Shown here piece after piece: positions 8,213 to 14,224 of a stretch of 26,545 nt of DNA. Numbering within the stretch: the stretch's first letter is position 1; every line of letters begins with the position of its first letter. The notes under the pieces were generated by a model. That model did no database searches and had not been told where the DNA came from. It was given only the letters and a program-made list of their open reading frames with translations. The DNA comes from a virus. The stretch is from positions 1 through 26,545 of IMG/VR virus record IMGVR_UViG_3300026484_000422. One strand, 5' to 3'. A program made the position numbers and the translations under genes.

Positions 8213-8560
8213 ATGATTTTACATTTAGACAAAAAATCTTGTTGAACTTTTGCCAACTACAAAAGTTTATTTTTCTTGTGGTTGTTATTGTGAGTTAGAT
8301 CACAAAATTGTACAATTATTAATGAGAAAATTTGTAGTACTTGTAGGGAAGAAGGAATAGAGGAGCTTATAGATGAGGAGGCTTCAATAATTTATTTATA
8401 TGCGATTAATAAAGGGTTTAATTTAACTGGAAAATTATTACCAGATGATGAAGATATAATGAAAGCTGATTTTATAGATTTTATGAATTTAAAAGAAGTC
8501 TATCTTGATTATGAGCTTTATCGTTTACTCTTTGAAGTAAGATATTGTGATTATCTTTAA
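8213..8560 (+). pseudogene. Cys-rich small protein gene broken by two compensating frameshifts
   Basis: A good RBS (GAGGAGGA, 8201-8208) and ATG 8213 open a frame that stops at 8243 (TGA) after ten codons. Skipping one base in the A6 run at 8231-8236 continues as N-L-V-E-L-L-P-T-T-K-V-Y-F-S-C-G-C-Y-C-E-L-D-H-K. Near 8310-8320 a second shift of opposite sign returns to the first frame, which then runs I-N-E-K-I-C-S-T-C-R-E-E-G and on to a TAA at 8558-8560. The repaired product, about 115 residues, would carry C-x-C-x2-C and C-x2-C clusters, suggesting metal binding, then an acidic helical tail. Two opposite one-base changes within 90 bp mean either gene decay or homopolymer sequencing errors. 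Function unknown. Confidence 0.6.
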
Positions 8561-8636
8561 TCCTAATCATCTATTGGTAAACAACAGTATAAAGATTAAA
8601 CAATTTTAATTATCATCTATGATAGGAGGTGAAATG

Positions 8637-9065
8637 ATGAGTGTAGAGAGGTTCTTGTCAAACGACCTGATAAGCGTTATGTTTGACTTGGCTTATTCAA
8701 GTTATGAGAATCGTGAGTTTCCTTTTTCATTTTACAATTATGTTTGCGAACAAGTAACGACAAAAGTGCCTGAAATAGATGGGTTTTACTATGACAAATA
8801 TTTTGAGAATGTGGTTGTTGATGTCAAAATAGATGTTGATGAGAAAGAGTATCCAGAAGTTGCTCGTAAGGTCGAAGAGGTGTTTTGGGAAGCGTTTAAT
8901 GATAAAAACGGATACTGTGAATGGAAAAGGAAAAGAATTGAAGAACTGATTGTGAAGAAAGCGAAAGAACTATCAACAAAATCTTCGTTGCGTGAAGGCC
9001 TGCATATCATCGAAGATATAATTAATTTAACAGAACGTCTACAAGAGGAATGTTTTGGGACATAG
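8637..9065 (+). CDS. Hypothetical protein with atypical codon usage (moron-like)
   Basis: A 142-residue acidic protein. ATG 8637 is preferred because AGGAGG (8624-8629) lies 7 nt upstream; ATG 8634 and 8619 are in frame but too near or over the RBS. It is probably helical, with paired Tyr/Phe in the first half and charged helices (K-R-K-R-I-E-E-L-I-V-K-K) in the second; no membrane segment or recognised motif. Codons such as CGT, GCG, CTG, GTG, TCG and GGC are frequent here and rare in the neighbouring genes, which prefer AGA, GCT and TTA. It lies between the two Sbc genes and is followed at once by a terminator. This points to recent acquisition. Function unknown. Confidence 0.72.
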   Translation: MSVERFLSNDLISVMFDLAYSSYENREFPFSFYNYVCEQVTTKVPEIDGFYYDKYFENVVVDVKIDVDEKEYPEVARKVEEVFWEAFNDKNGYCEWKRKRIEELIVKKAKELSTKSSLREGLHIIEDIINLTERLQEECFGT

Positions 9066-9094
9066 TTGACAAAGACAAATTGAGAAACTATATT
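9066..9094 (+). promoter_or_regulatory. Near-consensus promoter just after the moron-like gene
   Basis: TTGACA (9066-9071), a 17-bp spacer and TATATT (9089-9094), starting on the base after the preceding stop codon. The same hexamers and spacing, with the same C before and TA after the -10, recur at 12297-12325. Predicted start near 9101, only about 27 nt before a strong terminator stem. Confidence 0.6.
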
Positions 9095-9100
9095 TAATAA

Positions 9101-9171
9101 CGCCATCCAAGCCCTATCACCTTCCTTAACCCCCTGTTACCTTCTAGAAGGTAACAGGGGGTTATATTTTT
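9101..9171 (+). ncRNA. Candidate small RNA of about 70 nt (promoter to terminator)
   Basis: Transcription from the 9066-9094 promoter would run into the terminator at 9128-9171, giving an RNA of about 70 nt with no start codon. Its single-stranded leader holds ATCACCTTCCTTA (9116-9128), which is the 16S rRNA 3'-end anti-Shine-Dalgarno (ATCACCTCCTTA) with one extra U. It could act by pairing to ribosome binding sites, or be the attenuated leader of the downstream genes. No expression evidence is available. Confidence 0.4.
9128..9171 (+). terminator. Very strong terminator, 36-bp perfect palindrome
   Basis: Bases 9128-9145 are exactly complementary to 9146-9163, giving a stem of about 16 bp closed by a CTAG tetraloop and including five G-C pairs in a row, followed by ATATTTTT. 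It ends the moron-like gene and the candidate small RNA. It is the most G+C-rich hairpin in the window. Confidence 0.92.
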
Positions 9172-9197
9172 ATGGAAATAATAATATTTATAAATGG

Positions 9198-9226
9198 TTC
9201 GCTCAGCAAGATTGAGTAAATATAAT
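9198..9226 (+). promoter_or_regulatory. Possible weak promoter for the small ORF and sbcC
   Basis: A perfect TATAAT (9221-9226) has only a poor -35 (TTCGCT, 9198-9203) at 17-bp spacing. It lies after a strong terminator and before the 9274 gene, where a promoter is expected. Confidence 0.3.
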
Positions 9227-9273
9227 GATAGAGAAATGTTTAGAGCTAATCAAATCTGTGAAGGAGGTGTAAG

Positions 9274-9435
9274 GTGAAAATGGATGTTCAAGATATTATA
9301 GATATGATTCAACTTTGGGATGATATTAGAAAATTAGAGTTTTATAAGCTTTATAATAATGAGAAAAAATTTGAAGAACTGAAAACTTTAGTCTTTCTAA
9401 TTGAAGAAATTAAAGGAGAAAAAGATGATAGTTAA
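9274..9435 (+). CDS. Small acidic hypothetical protein upstream of sbcC
   Basis: A frame of 53 codons from GTG 9274 (or 51 from ATG 9280), led by AAGGAGGTG at 9261-9269; the spacing fits either start, with ATG 9280 giving 10-11 nt. The product begins M-D-V-Q-D-I-I-D-M-I-Q-L-W-D-D and is helical and acidic, with no known motif. Its end overlaps the SbcC start by 11 bp, so translation of the two is probably coupled. Codon usage matches the core phage genes, unlike the moron-like gene just upstream. Function unknown; it may simply deliver ribosomes to sbcC. Confidence 0.55.
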   Translation: MKMDVQDIIDMIQLWDDIRKLEFYKLYNNEKKFEELKTLVFLIEEIKGEKDDS

Positions 9436-11032
9436 GTTTCAAAGCTACTACATAGAAAACTTCCAATCTATTAAGGAACTCTCTGTTAATCTTGATACCA
9501 ACAAAGTTTACTGTGTAGTAGGTAAAAATGGTTCAGGTAAGTCTTCTATGTTTGAAGGATTAATTTGGATTCTCTATGGCAAAGCCAGAACTAATAACTT
9601 TATTAGGCAAGGTTCAGCTTACTGTTGTGGTAGTGTAGAGCTTTTCATTAATGACAAACCAATTGTTATTTCTAGATATAAGAATCATCCTGAATATGGT
9701 TCTACTGTTAGAATAAAGATAGACGGTCAAGATTTGATATTACATACTATTAGGGAAGCTAACAAGAAGATTGAAGAGCTTATAGGTAGTTATGAACTCT
9801 TCCAGTCCTGTGTTATCCTTACTCAAGGTTTGCCTTACGACTTTACTTCCCTTACTCCTACTACCAGAAAAGTGGTTTTTGAAGAGCTAATAGGTATAGC
9901 TTACTGGGATAAGTGGAAGGAAAAGTTGCAAAAGAAACTTAAAGAAGTTCAAGCTCAACTTAACCAAATTCTATTGGAAATCTCTAACCTTGAGAATAAG
10001 CAAAACTACCTGCAAGGTAAGTTAGAGGAATTAGAAAATCAAACTGGTTTAGACTCTATTAAACAAGAGCTTTCTGAAACTGAATCTACTAAGTCTAAGA
10101 TAGAATCAGAACTCAATAACCTACCTGATATAGAGCTTACCTCTATCCAAAACCAGCTTTCCCAACTAGAAAGGAAGTTAACCTTATTCCAAAAAGAATA
10201 CCAAGAAAAGTTTTCCATCATACAGTCTGGTATATGTCCAACCTGTGGTCAACCTTATCCTGATATGTTAATTAAACAAGTTGAGGAGAGATTAAAAGTT
10301 CTTAAGGATAGTATCATTAAGCTAAAACAACTCAAGTCTCAGTTAGAATCTCAAAGAGAAATCGCCTATAAAAGACAAAATTTACTTACTCAATACCAAA
10401 CCCTTATGAGAAGGATAAACTCTCTTAAAGAGGCAATAGATAAATCTCAAAATGATGTTAAAGGTAAGCTAGAAGAGATAACCAAAGAATTAGAGTTAGT
10501 TCAAGCTGAGTTAGAAGGTTTTCAAACTAAGCAAAATGAATTGGAATCTGATATAGAATTTCTTAATTATGTTATAGATTTACTTAAGCCTTCTTCTCAG
10601 TTCAGAACTAATTTGCTTAATAGGTATGTAGAAGCTCTTAACACGATTCTAGCAGATTTTCCTATTGAGTTTGAAATTAGATTCAAGTTAGGTAGAGGAT
10701 TGGATTTAGAGATTAAGAGAAATAACCAGATATTAGATTTAAAACAACTCTCAGGAGGGGAAAGAAGAAAGGTTAGTATTGTTATTCTTTTAGCTTTACA
10801 GCAATTAATGGAAAGGATAGGAGGAATTAGAACCAACCTTTTAGTAGTGGATGAAATTTTTGATGCATTGGATTTAGAGAACCTTCAGTTTGCAGTAGAG
10901 TTGTTTACAGGTTTTGAAGGAGAGAAATCAGTATTCATTATTACTCACAATGAAATGTTAAAAGAAATGGTTTCTAATGTTATAGAAGTGGAAAAGGTTG
11001 ATGGAATTTCACAGTATCAAAATATACCTTAA
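9425..11032 (+). CDS. sbcC: SbcC/Rad50-type ATPase (T4 gp46-like)
   Basis: 535 residues from ATG 9425, which has AAAGGAG 6 nt upstream; an in-frame ATG at 9401 has no RBS and lies inside the preceding gene. Walker A is G33-K-N-G-S-G-K39-S40. Two antiparallel coiled-coil arms flank a zinc hook C271-P-T-C274 (about residues 160-390). The ABC signature is L442-S-G-G-E446 and Walker B ends D476-E477. Cellular SbcC is about twice this length; the short coiled coil is usual for phage gp46-type proteins. It partners SbcD (7165-8124): ATP binding and hydrolysis gate the nuclease on DNA ends for recombination-dependent replication and repair. Confidence 0.94.
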   Translation: MIVKFQSYYIENFQSIKELSVNLDTNKVYCVVGKNGSGKSSMFEGLIWILYGKARTNNFIRQGSAYCCGSVELFINDKPIVISRYKNHPEYGSTVRIKIDGQDLILHTIREANKKIEELIGSYELFQSCVILTQGLPYDFTSLTPTTRKVVFEELIGIAYWDKWKEKLQKKLKEVQAQLNQILLEISNLENKQNYLQGKLEELENQTGLDSIKQELSETESTKSKIESELNNLPDIELTSIQNQLSQLERKLTLFQKEYQEKFSIIQSGICPTCGQPYPDMLIKQVEERLKVLKDSIIKLKQLKSQLESQREIAYKRQNLLTQYQTLMRRINSLKEAIDKSQNDVKGKLEEITKELELVQAELEGFQTKQNELESDIEFLNYVIDLLKPSSQFRTNLLNRYVEALNTILADFPIEFEIRFKLGRGLDLEIKRNNQILDLKQLSGGERRKVSIVILLALQQLMERIGGIRTNLLVVDEIFDALDLENLQFAVELFTGFEGEKSVFIITHNEMLKEMVSNVIEVEKVDGISQYQNIP

Positions 11033-11044
11033 AGGGGTTATGTA

Positions 11045-11671
11045 ATGAGTTGGAAAGACATATTTCCTCAAGAGAATAGATATTTTGAGACTGAAAATGG
11101 GATTCTCTATTGTGGAGATGCAAGCGAAATATTACAACAGTTACCTGATGAAAGTATTGATTTAGTATTAACAGACCCTCCTTACCCTAGGAAGTATCAA
11201 TATACTTATAACTACCTTGCTGATTATTGTCCAAAATTAATGAAAGATGGAACATCATTATTAATGATTGTAGGTCATTATGCCTTACCTGATATTATAA
11301 AAATTTTTGATGGAAAGCTGAAATATAGGTGGTGTTTTTGTATGAATCAGGAGGATGGTAAGCATTCAAGAATGGCTATGGGAATAGAAGTTGTGTGGAA
11401 ACCTGTTTTATGGTATGTAAAAAGAGCCTATCCTAATGGTAGAGGTTTTATAAAAGATATGTTGAAAATTACAAAACCTGATGGCATTAAAAAAGAATAC
11501 CATAAATGGCAACAAAGCGAACAATGGGCGGAGTTCTTTATTTCTAAGTTGACTTTCAGTAATCAGGATATTGTATTAGACCCTTATTTTGGAGCTGGGA
11601 CGGTTGGAGTAGCTTGTGAAAAGTTAAATAGGAGATGGATAGGAATAGAAATTGATAGGAATAGAAATTAA
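11045..11671 (+). CDS. DNA amino-methyltransferase (N4/N6), C-terminus frameshifted
   Basis: A 208-residue SAM-dependent DNA methyltransferase. Catalytic motif IV D44-P-P-Y47 precedes the SAM-binding D179-P-Y-F-G-A-G185-T, the circularly permuted (beta-class) order. It methylates the exocyclic amine of adenine or cytosine, and as an orphan phage enzyme it probably protects phage DNA from host restriction. No endonuclease partner is seen. The frame ends G-I-E-I-D-R-N-R-N because a 16-bp sequence is duplicated at 11638-11669. With one copy the frame would continue I-E-I-N-E-K-Y-C-E-I-A-K-K-R-I, the normal family ending, to a stop at 11721-11723 (220 residues). Seventeen residues are thus replaced by five; the last helix is lost but motifs I and IV are intact. 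The RBS is weak (AAAGGGG). Confidence 0.88.
   Translation: MSWKDIFPQENRYFETENGILYCGDASEILQQLPDESIDLVLTDPPYPRKYQYTYNYLADYCPKLMKDGTSLLMIVGHYALPDIIKIFDGKLKYRWCFCMNQEDGKHSRMAMGIEVVWKPVLWYVKRAYPNGRGFIKDMLKITKPDGIKKEYHKWQQSEQWAEFFISKLTFSNQDIVLDPYFGAGTVGVACEKLNRRWIGIEIDRNRN
11638..11669 (+). repeat. 16-bp perfect tandem duplication in the methyltransferase gene
   Basis: GATAGGAATAGAAATT occurs twice head to tail (11638-11653 and 11654-11669). Sixteen is not a multiple of three, so the second copy shifts the frame and ends the protein 50 bp early. Deleting one copy restores a canonical methyltransferase C-terminus. Confidence 0.97.
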
Positions 11672-11696
11672 TGAGAAATATTGTGAAATAGCTAAG

Positions 11697-11738
11697 AAAA
11701 GGATTTTGGAGATTCTAACCTAAATTTCTAATCCTTTT
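11697..11738 (+). terminator. Possible terminator after the methyltransferase
   Basis: AAAAGGATT (11697-11705) pairs with AATCCTTTT (11730-11738), with partial inner pairing in a 24-nt loop and Ts inside the 3' arm. It overlaps the original 3' end of the methyltransferase frame. The long loop makes it uncertain. Confidence 0.4.
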
Positions 11739-11766
11739 GACTTTAATTTGATAAAGTTACTATTTT
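11737..11766 (+). promoter_or_regulatory. Possible promoter for the 85-residue gene
   Basis: TTGACT (11737-11742) with TATTTT (11761-11766) at 18 bp, or TACTAT (11758-11763) at 15 bp. It starts at the end of the putative terminator. The -10 match is poor. Confidence 0.3.
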
Positions 11767-11787
11767 TATAGTTAGAAGGAGGGTACT

Positions 11788-12045
11788 ATGGGTAAGACAA
11801 GGTTGGAGGGGATACTAAGAAAGTTTAATGCTATCGTTAAGGAAATCCAAGAAGGTAAGGAATATTCTGAAGTTTTGTTTGAAGTCAAGGCTTCTGACAG
11901 AGTTAGTTGGGAAGTGTTAGCTATGGTAGGTAAAGATTGGTCTGAGGTTCTCTATACTAGGAAGAAAGGAGAGTGTTTAACTTCCCTAACTTGGGAAGAA
12001 AGGGAAGTTCTTAATAACTTTGTTAAGGAACTTAGAGTGCTTTAA
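11788..12045 (+). CDS. Hypothetical small protein
   Basis: 85 residues, starting at ATG 11788 behind a strong AGAAGGAGGG. It is mixed in charge, with a helical N-terminus (L-R-K-F-N-A-I-V-K-E-I-Q-E-G), a beta-like middle (V-L-F-E-V-K-A-S) and a final helix opened by L-T-W-E-E-R-E-V-L. There are no cysteine clusters or membrane segment and no recognised family. Codon usage matches its neighbours. It lies in a row of small unknown genes between the methyltransferase and the ParB-domain protein. Confidence 0.72.
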   Translation: MGKTRLEGILRKFNAIVKEIQEGKEYSEVLFEVKASDRVSWEVLAMVGKDWSEVLYTRKKGECLTSLTWEEREVLNNFVKELRVL

Positions 12046-12092
12046 AGTAAGTAAAATTCCCCAAACAACTTATATAAATTAGGAGGCGTAGG

Positions 12093-12287
12093 ACGGCTGG
12101 AAAGGTAACAGTAATCAGAAAAGCTGAACTTGGCATAACAGGTGTCTTTATCCAATTCTTTTTCAACTTTAAGAAGAGTGGGAAAATATTGAATTTGTAT
12201 TTCAGAGAAATTATTCCACTTGAACTAGCTGAAATATACCCTTCAGTTGGATCAAGCGAAATAGAGGAAAAACAAGGTAGATTTTAA
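12093..12287 (+). CDS. Small hypothetical protein with apparent ACG start
   Basis: A 64-codon frame whose first usable codon is ACG at 12093, six bases after a consensus AGGAGG (12081-12086). No ATG, GTG or TTG occurs in frame between the upstream stop (12075) and TTG 12189, which is too far in and has no RBS. The product, with an F-I-Q-F-F-F-N-F core and a P-L-E-L-A-E-I-Y-P-S stretch, has coding-like composition and fills an otherwise empty gap. Either initiation at ACG is used (rare, weak), or this is a gene inactivated by an ATG to ACG change. Function unknown. Confidence 0.45.
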   Translation, partial: TAGKVTVIRKAELGITGVFIQFFFNFKKSGKILNLYFREIIPLELAEIYPSVGSSEIEEKQGRF

Positions 12288-12296
12288 GAAAAAGGG

Positions 12297-12325
12297 TTGA
12301 CATTTCCTCCTAATCTGGCTATATT
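12297..12325 (+). promoter_or_regulatory. Near-consensus promoter embedded in an RBS-masking hairpin
   Basis: TTGACA (12297-12302), a 17-bp spacer and TATATT (12320-12325), with predicted start near 12332. It has the same hexamers, spacing and flanking bases as 9066-9094. It would give a leader of about 22 nt ending in AGGAGGTG before ATG 12354. Confidence 0.7.
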
Positions 12326-12346
12326 TAGAGAAAACGGATTAGGAGG
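12306..12346 (+). promoter_or_regulatory. Hairpin masking the ribosome binding site in read-through RNA
   Basis: CCTCCTAATC (12306-12315) is exactly complementary to GATTAGGAGG (12337-12346), and the second arm contains the RBS of the 12354 gene. The 21-nt loop contains the -10 of the local promoter, so only transcripts started upstream include both arms. T4 gene e uses this arrangement to silence early read-through RNA. Confidence 0.55.
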
Positions 12347-12353
12347 TGTGAAG

Positions 12354-12695
12354 ATGAAAGAAAGAGTAAATAATTGGTACCTTTCTAAAAAGGAAGACTG
12401 GAACCCAGTAGAAGTAGTAACTCCTAGAACTAGAGAAAAGATATCCTTCTTTTATGATTATGAATCTGATACACAGTATCCGATTTTGCAACCTCCTAAT
12501 ACTCACATAAAAGTGTATGAGTATGGAAGACGGTCAATTTGGGGTGGGGAAATTCTTCCTATTCTTGTTGTTGCTTCACCATATTATGCTCTGTATTATG
12601 ACCCTTCTATGAAAAAGGTTTTTCTCTTTAGAGGAAAGACAGGAATTAGTAAGGCATTTACCTTCGCAAAGAATATGGCAAACAGATATAATTAA
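12354..12695 (+). CDS. Hypothetical protein behind a hairpin-gated promoter
   Basis: 113 residues from ATG 12354, with AGGAGG at 12341-12346 giving 7-nt spacing; the longer frame from TTG 12297 would begin in the -35 box and is rejected. The protein is rich in Tyr, Trp, Pro and basic residues (N-N-W-Y-L-S-K-K-E-D-W, Y-Y-A-L-Y-Y-D-P) and looks like a compact beta fold with a C-terminal helix. No known motif. It is the first gene of a unit followed by the ParB-domain and transglycosylase genes. Function unknown. Confidence 0.72.
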   Translation: MKERVNNWYLSKKEDWNPVEVVTPRTREKISFFYDYESDTQYPILQPPNTHIKVYEYGRRSIWGGEILPILVVASPYYALYYDPSMKKVFLFRGKTGISKAFTFAKNMANRYN

Positions 12696-12718
12696 AATCC
12701 TCTAAAAGGAGGGTTAGG

Positions 12719-13474
12719 ATGGAACTGAAGTATACCGAACCTGTAAGTGGTAAGGAAAGAATTATTAAGTTAGTTGATATCAACTTGGTAGAACCTTCTC
12801 CCTTACAAAGGGAAATTAGTGAAAAACATATTGATAACTTAGTTAAATCAATGACTAAGCTAGGTTTCCTAGACCCACTTATTGGATATGAGAACAATGG
12901 TAAATATTGGATCGTTAATGGTCAACATAGACTAATGGCTTTAAAGAAGTTAGGAGTTGGTGGAGAAATACCTGTTTTGATAATTCCATTTGAAGATACT
13001 AAGTACATCCTTGATATGAACACTGAGAAAGCTCCTAATGTTAAAGATAAGTCAATAGAAGCTTTAAAGGTCTATAAAGAGTTTATCAAAACTGTACCTA
13101 ATGAAACTGAATTTATAGTGGAAGACACTATTGGAGAAATGTGTCTAGTAACCTTTGGACTGTGCTACGCTATGGATAGTCGCTTCCCAGCTTCTACTTT
13201 TTACAACTTAATTAAGAAAATTGATAAAGCTGAAAATGTTCATCTTTCAGAAGGATTAGCTCTAAGACAAGAAAGAGCTAATAAGTTAATGGAACTCAGG
13301 GAGATTTTCAACCAAAAAAGGCAAGAGTTTATTGAAGCTGGTTATGATAAATATCAGGTAGGTAATATTGTTATTAGTTTATCCAATCCTTGGGGAAGGA
13401 AGAGACTAATAGAGGAGAGTTTTGATGAAGGGATTGATATGATTATTGAAAAGATGAAAAGTCTTACTCCTTAG
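12719..13474 (+). CDS. ParB/sulfiredoxin-fold domain protein
   Basis: 251 residues. An N-terminal ParB/Srx-like domain (about 10-100) shows I-N-L-V-E-P-S-P-L-Q-R-E, then I-D-N-L-V-K-S-M-x-x-x-G-F-L-D-P-L, and the hallmark V-N-G-Q-H-R-L-M-A-L-K-K-L-G. In this family that segment binds a nucleotide (CTP or ATP) and DNA. The C-terminal part (about 130-250) is helical and does not resemble the KorB/Spo0J helix-turn-helix clearly. No ParA partner is visible. Possible roles are phage-plasmid partition, DNA-modification adaptor or transcription factor; the choice is open. AGGAGGGTTAGG precedes ATG 12719, with a small CCTC/GAGG stem over part of that RBS. Confidence 0.75.
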   Translation: MELKYTEPVSGKERIIKLVDINLVEPSPLQREISEKHIDNLVKSMTKLGFLDPLIGYENNGKYWIVNGQHRLMALKKLGVGGEIPVLIIPFEDTKYILDMNTEKAPNVKDKSIEALKVYKEFIKTVPNETEFIVEDTIGEMCLVTFGLCYAMDSRFPASTFYNLIKKIDKAENVHLSEGLALRQERANKLMELREIFNQKRQEFIEAGYDKYQVGNIVISLSNPWGRKRLIEESFDEGIDMIIEKMKSLTP

Positions 13475-13482
13475 AGGTGAGA

Positions 13483-14163
13483 ATGAGAGAGGGTAGGAAT
13501 GTAGATTTTGAAACAGTTGGATTAGTTATGATTTTTGTTATTGTTTTTGTTCTCCTTCACCATGTTTTTATTATCACTAACAAGATTGAAGTTTATAGAA
13601 CAACTAATGAAATTAAAGCTAATAATATTGAACAAAAGGTTGAAGAATTATCTAATAAGATTGACAAGATTTCAAGTTCAATAGAAGATGTAAAGAAACA
13701 AGTAGATTATCTTATTAAACAAGAGAATAAAACTAAGAAATTGAGTCTCTTTATAAAAGAGGTTAATCCTTATCTTCCCAATCATTTAGTTAAAGTCATA
13801 TCTAAAACTATTATACAATCATCTAACAAGTATTCAGTTCCTGTTGAAGTAATACTAGCAGTAGCCTGGCAAGAGAGTCATTTTAAAGTAAATGTTGTTT
13901 CAAGTGCAGGTTGTATTGGAATAATGCAAATTAACCCTGAAATATGGACTGAGAAACTTAACATTCCAGAAGAAGTATTGTGGTATCCTCAAATAAATAT
14001 AGAAGTAGGTACATATATACTTAGATATTACTATGAAAAAGAGGGGAGTTGGGAAAAGGCAATTGAAAGATATTACGGAAAAGATTGGTTTGGAAAGAAG
14101 TATAGGAAAATGGTTTTAAGAAAAATTAGGAAAGTAAGAGATATTATTAAGGATATAAGTTAA
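13483..14163 (+). CDS. Membrane-anchored lytic transglycosylase (SLT domain)
   Basis: 226 residues from ATG 13483 (AGAGGTGA RBS overlapping the previous stop; a GTG at 13477 is inside that RBS). There is one membrane segment at about 12-32, a coiled coil at about 45-85 and a lysozyme-fold transglycosylase domain at about 95-205. Catalytic E131 lies in A-W-Q-E-S-H-F, followed by S-S-A-G-C-I-G-I-M-Q-I-N-P, the family signature. It cleaves the MurNAc-GlcNAc bond of peptidoglycan. The anchored form and its place at the end of the early block, far from the lysis cassette, suggest a role other than bulk lysis, perhaps local wall opening or a virion component. A second transglycosylase is encoded at 15889-16473. 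Confidence 0.85.
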   Translation: MREGRNVDFETVGLVMIFVIVFVLLHHVFIITNKIEVYRTTNEIKANNIEQKVEELSNKIDKISSSIEDVKKQVDYLIKQENKTKKLSLFIKEVNPYLPNHLVKVISKTIIQSSNKYSVPVEVILAVAWQESHFKVNVVSSAGCIGIMQINPEIWTEKLNIPEEVLWYPQINIEVGTYILRYYYEKEGSWEKAIERYYGKDWFGKKYRKMVLRKIRKVRDIIKDIS

Positions 14164-14171
14164 ACTTTGGA

Positions 14172-14200
14172 AAAGAGGCCGAAACCTAATCGGCCTCTTT
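14172..14200. terminator. Bidirectional terminator between converging blocks
   Basis: AAAGAGGCCGA (14172-14182) pairs perfectly with TCGGCCTCTTT (14190-14200) around a 7-nt loop. T-runs follow on both strands (TTT on plus, TTTT on minus). It separates the plus-strand early block from the minus-strand late block. Confidence 0.87.
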
Positions 14201-14224
14201 AATTACCTAAACAAAACCAATTCT

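Noticed and set aside
8056-8256. Minus-strand open frame across the end of sbcD and the gap after it
   Set aside because: It lies over a clear plus-strand gene and a plus-strand RBS and start, has no RBS of its own, and its product has low-complexity composition.
9401-9424. Upstream in-frame ATG for SbcC
   Set aside because: It has no RBS and adds a Lys/Glu tail absent from the family; AAAGGAG points to ATG 9425.
9425-11032. SbcC read as a truncated Rad50
   Set aside because: Walker A, zinc hook, signature and Walker B are all present in order; the short coiled coil is normal for phage gp46-type proteins.
12297-12353. N-terminal extension of the 12354 gene to TTG 12297
   Set aside because: The TTG is part of the -35 box and has no RBS, whereas ATG 12354 has AGGAGG at the right distance.
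12699-12712. CCTC/GAGG mini-hairpin as an RBS switch for the ParB-domain gene
   Set aside because: Only four base pairs around a 6-nt loop; too weak to claim control.
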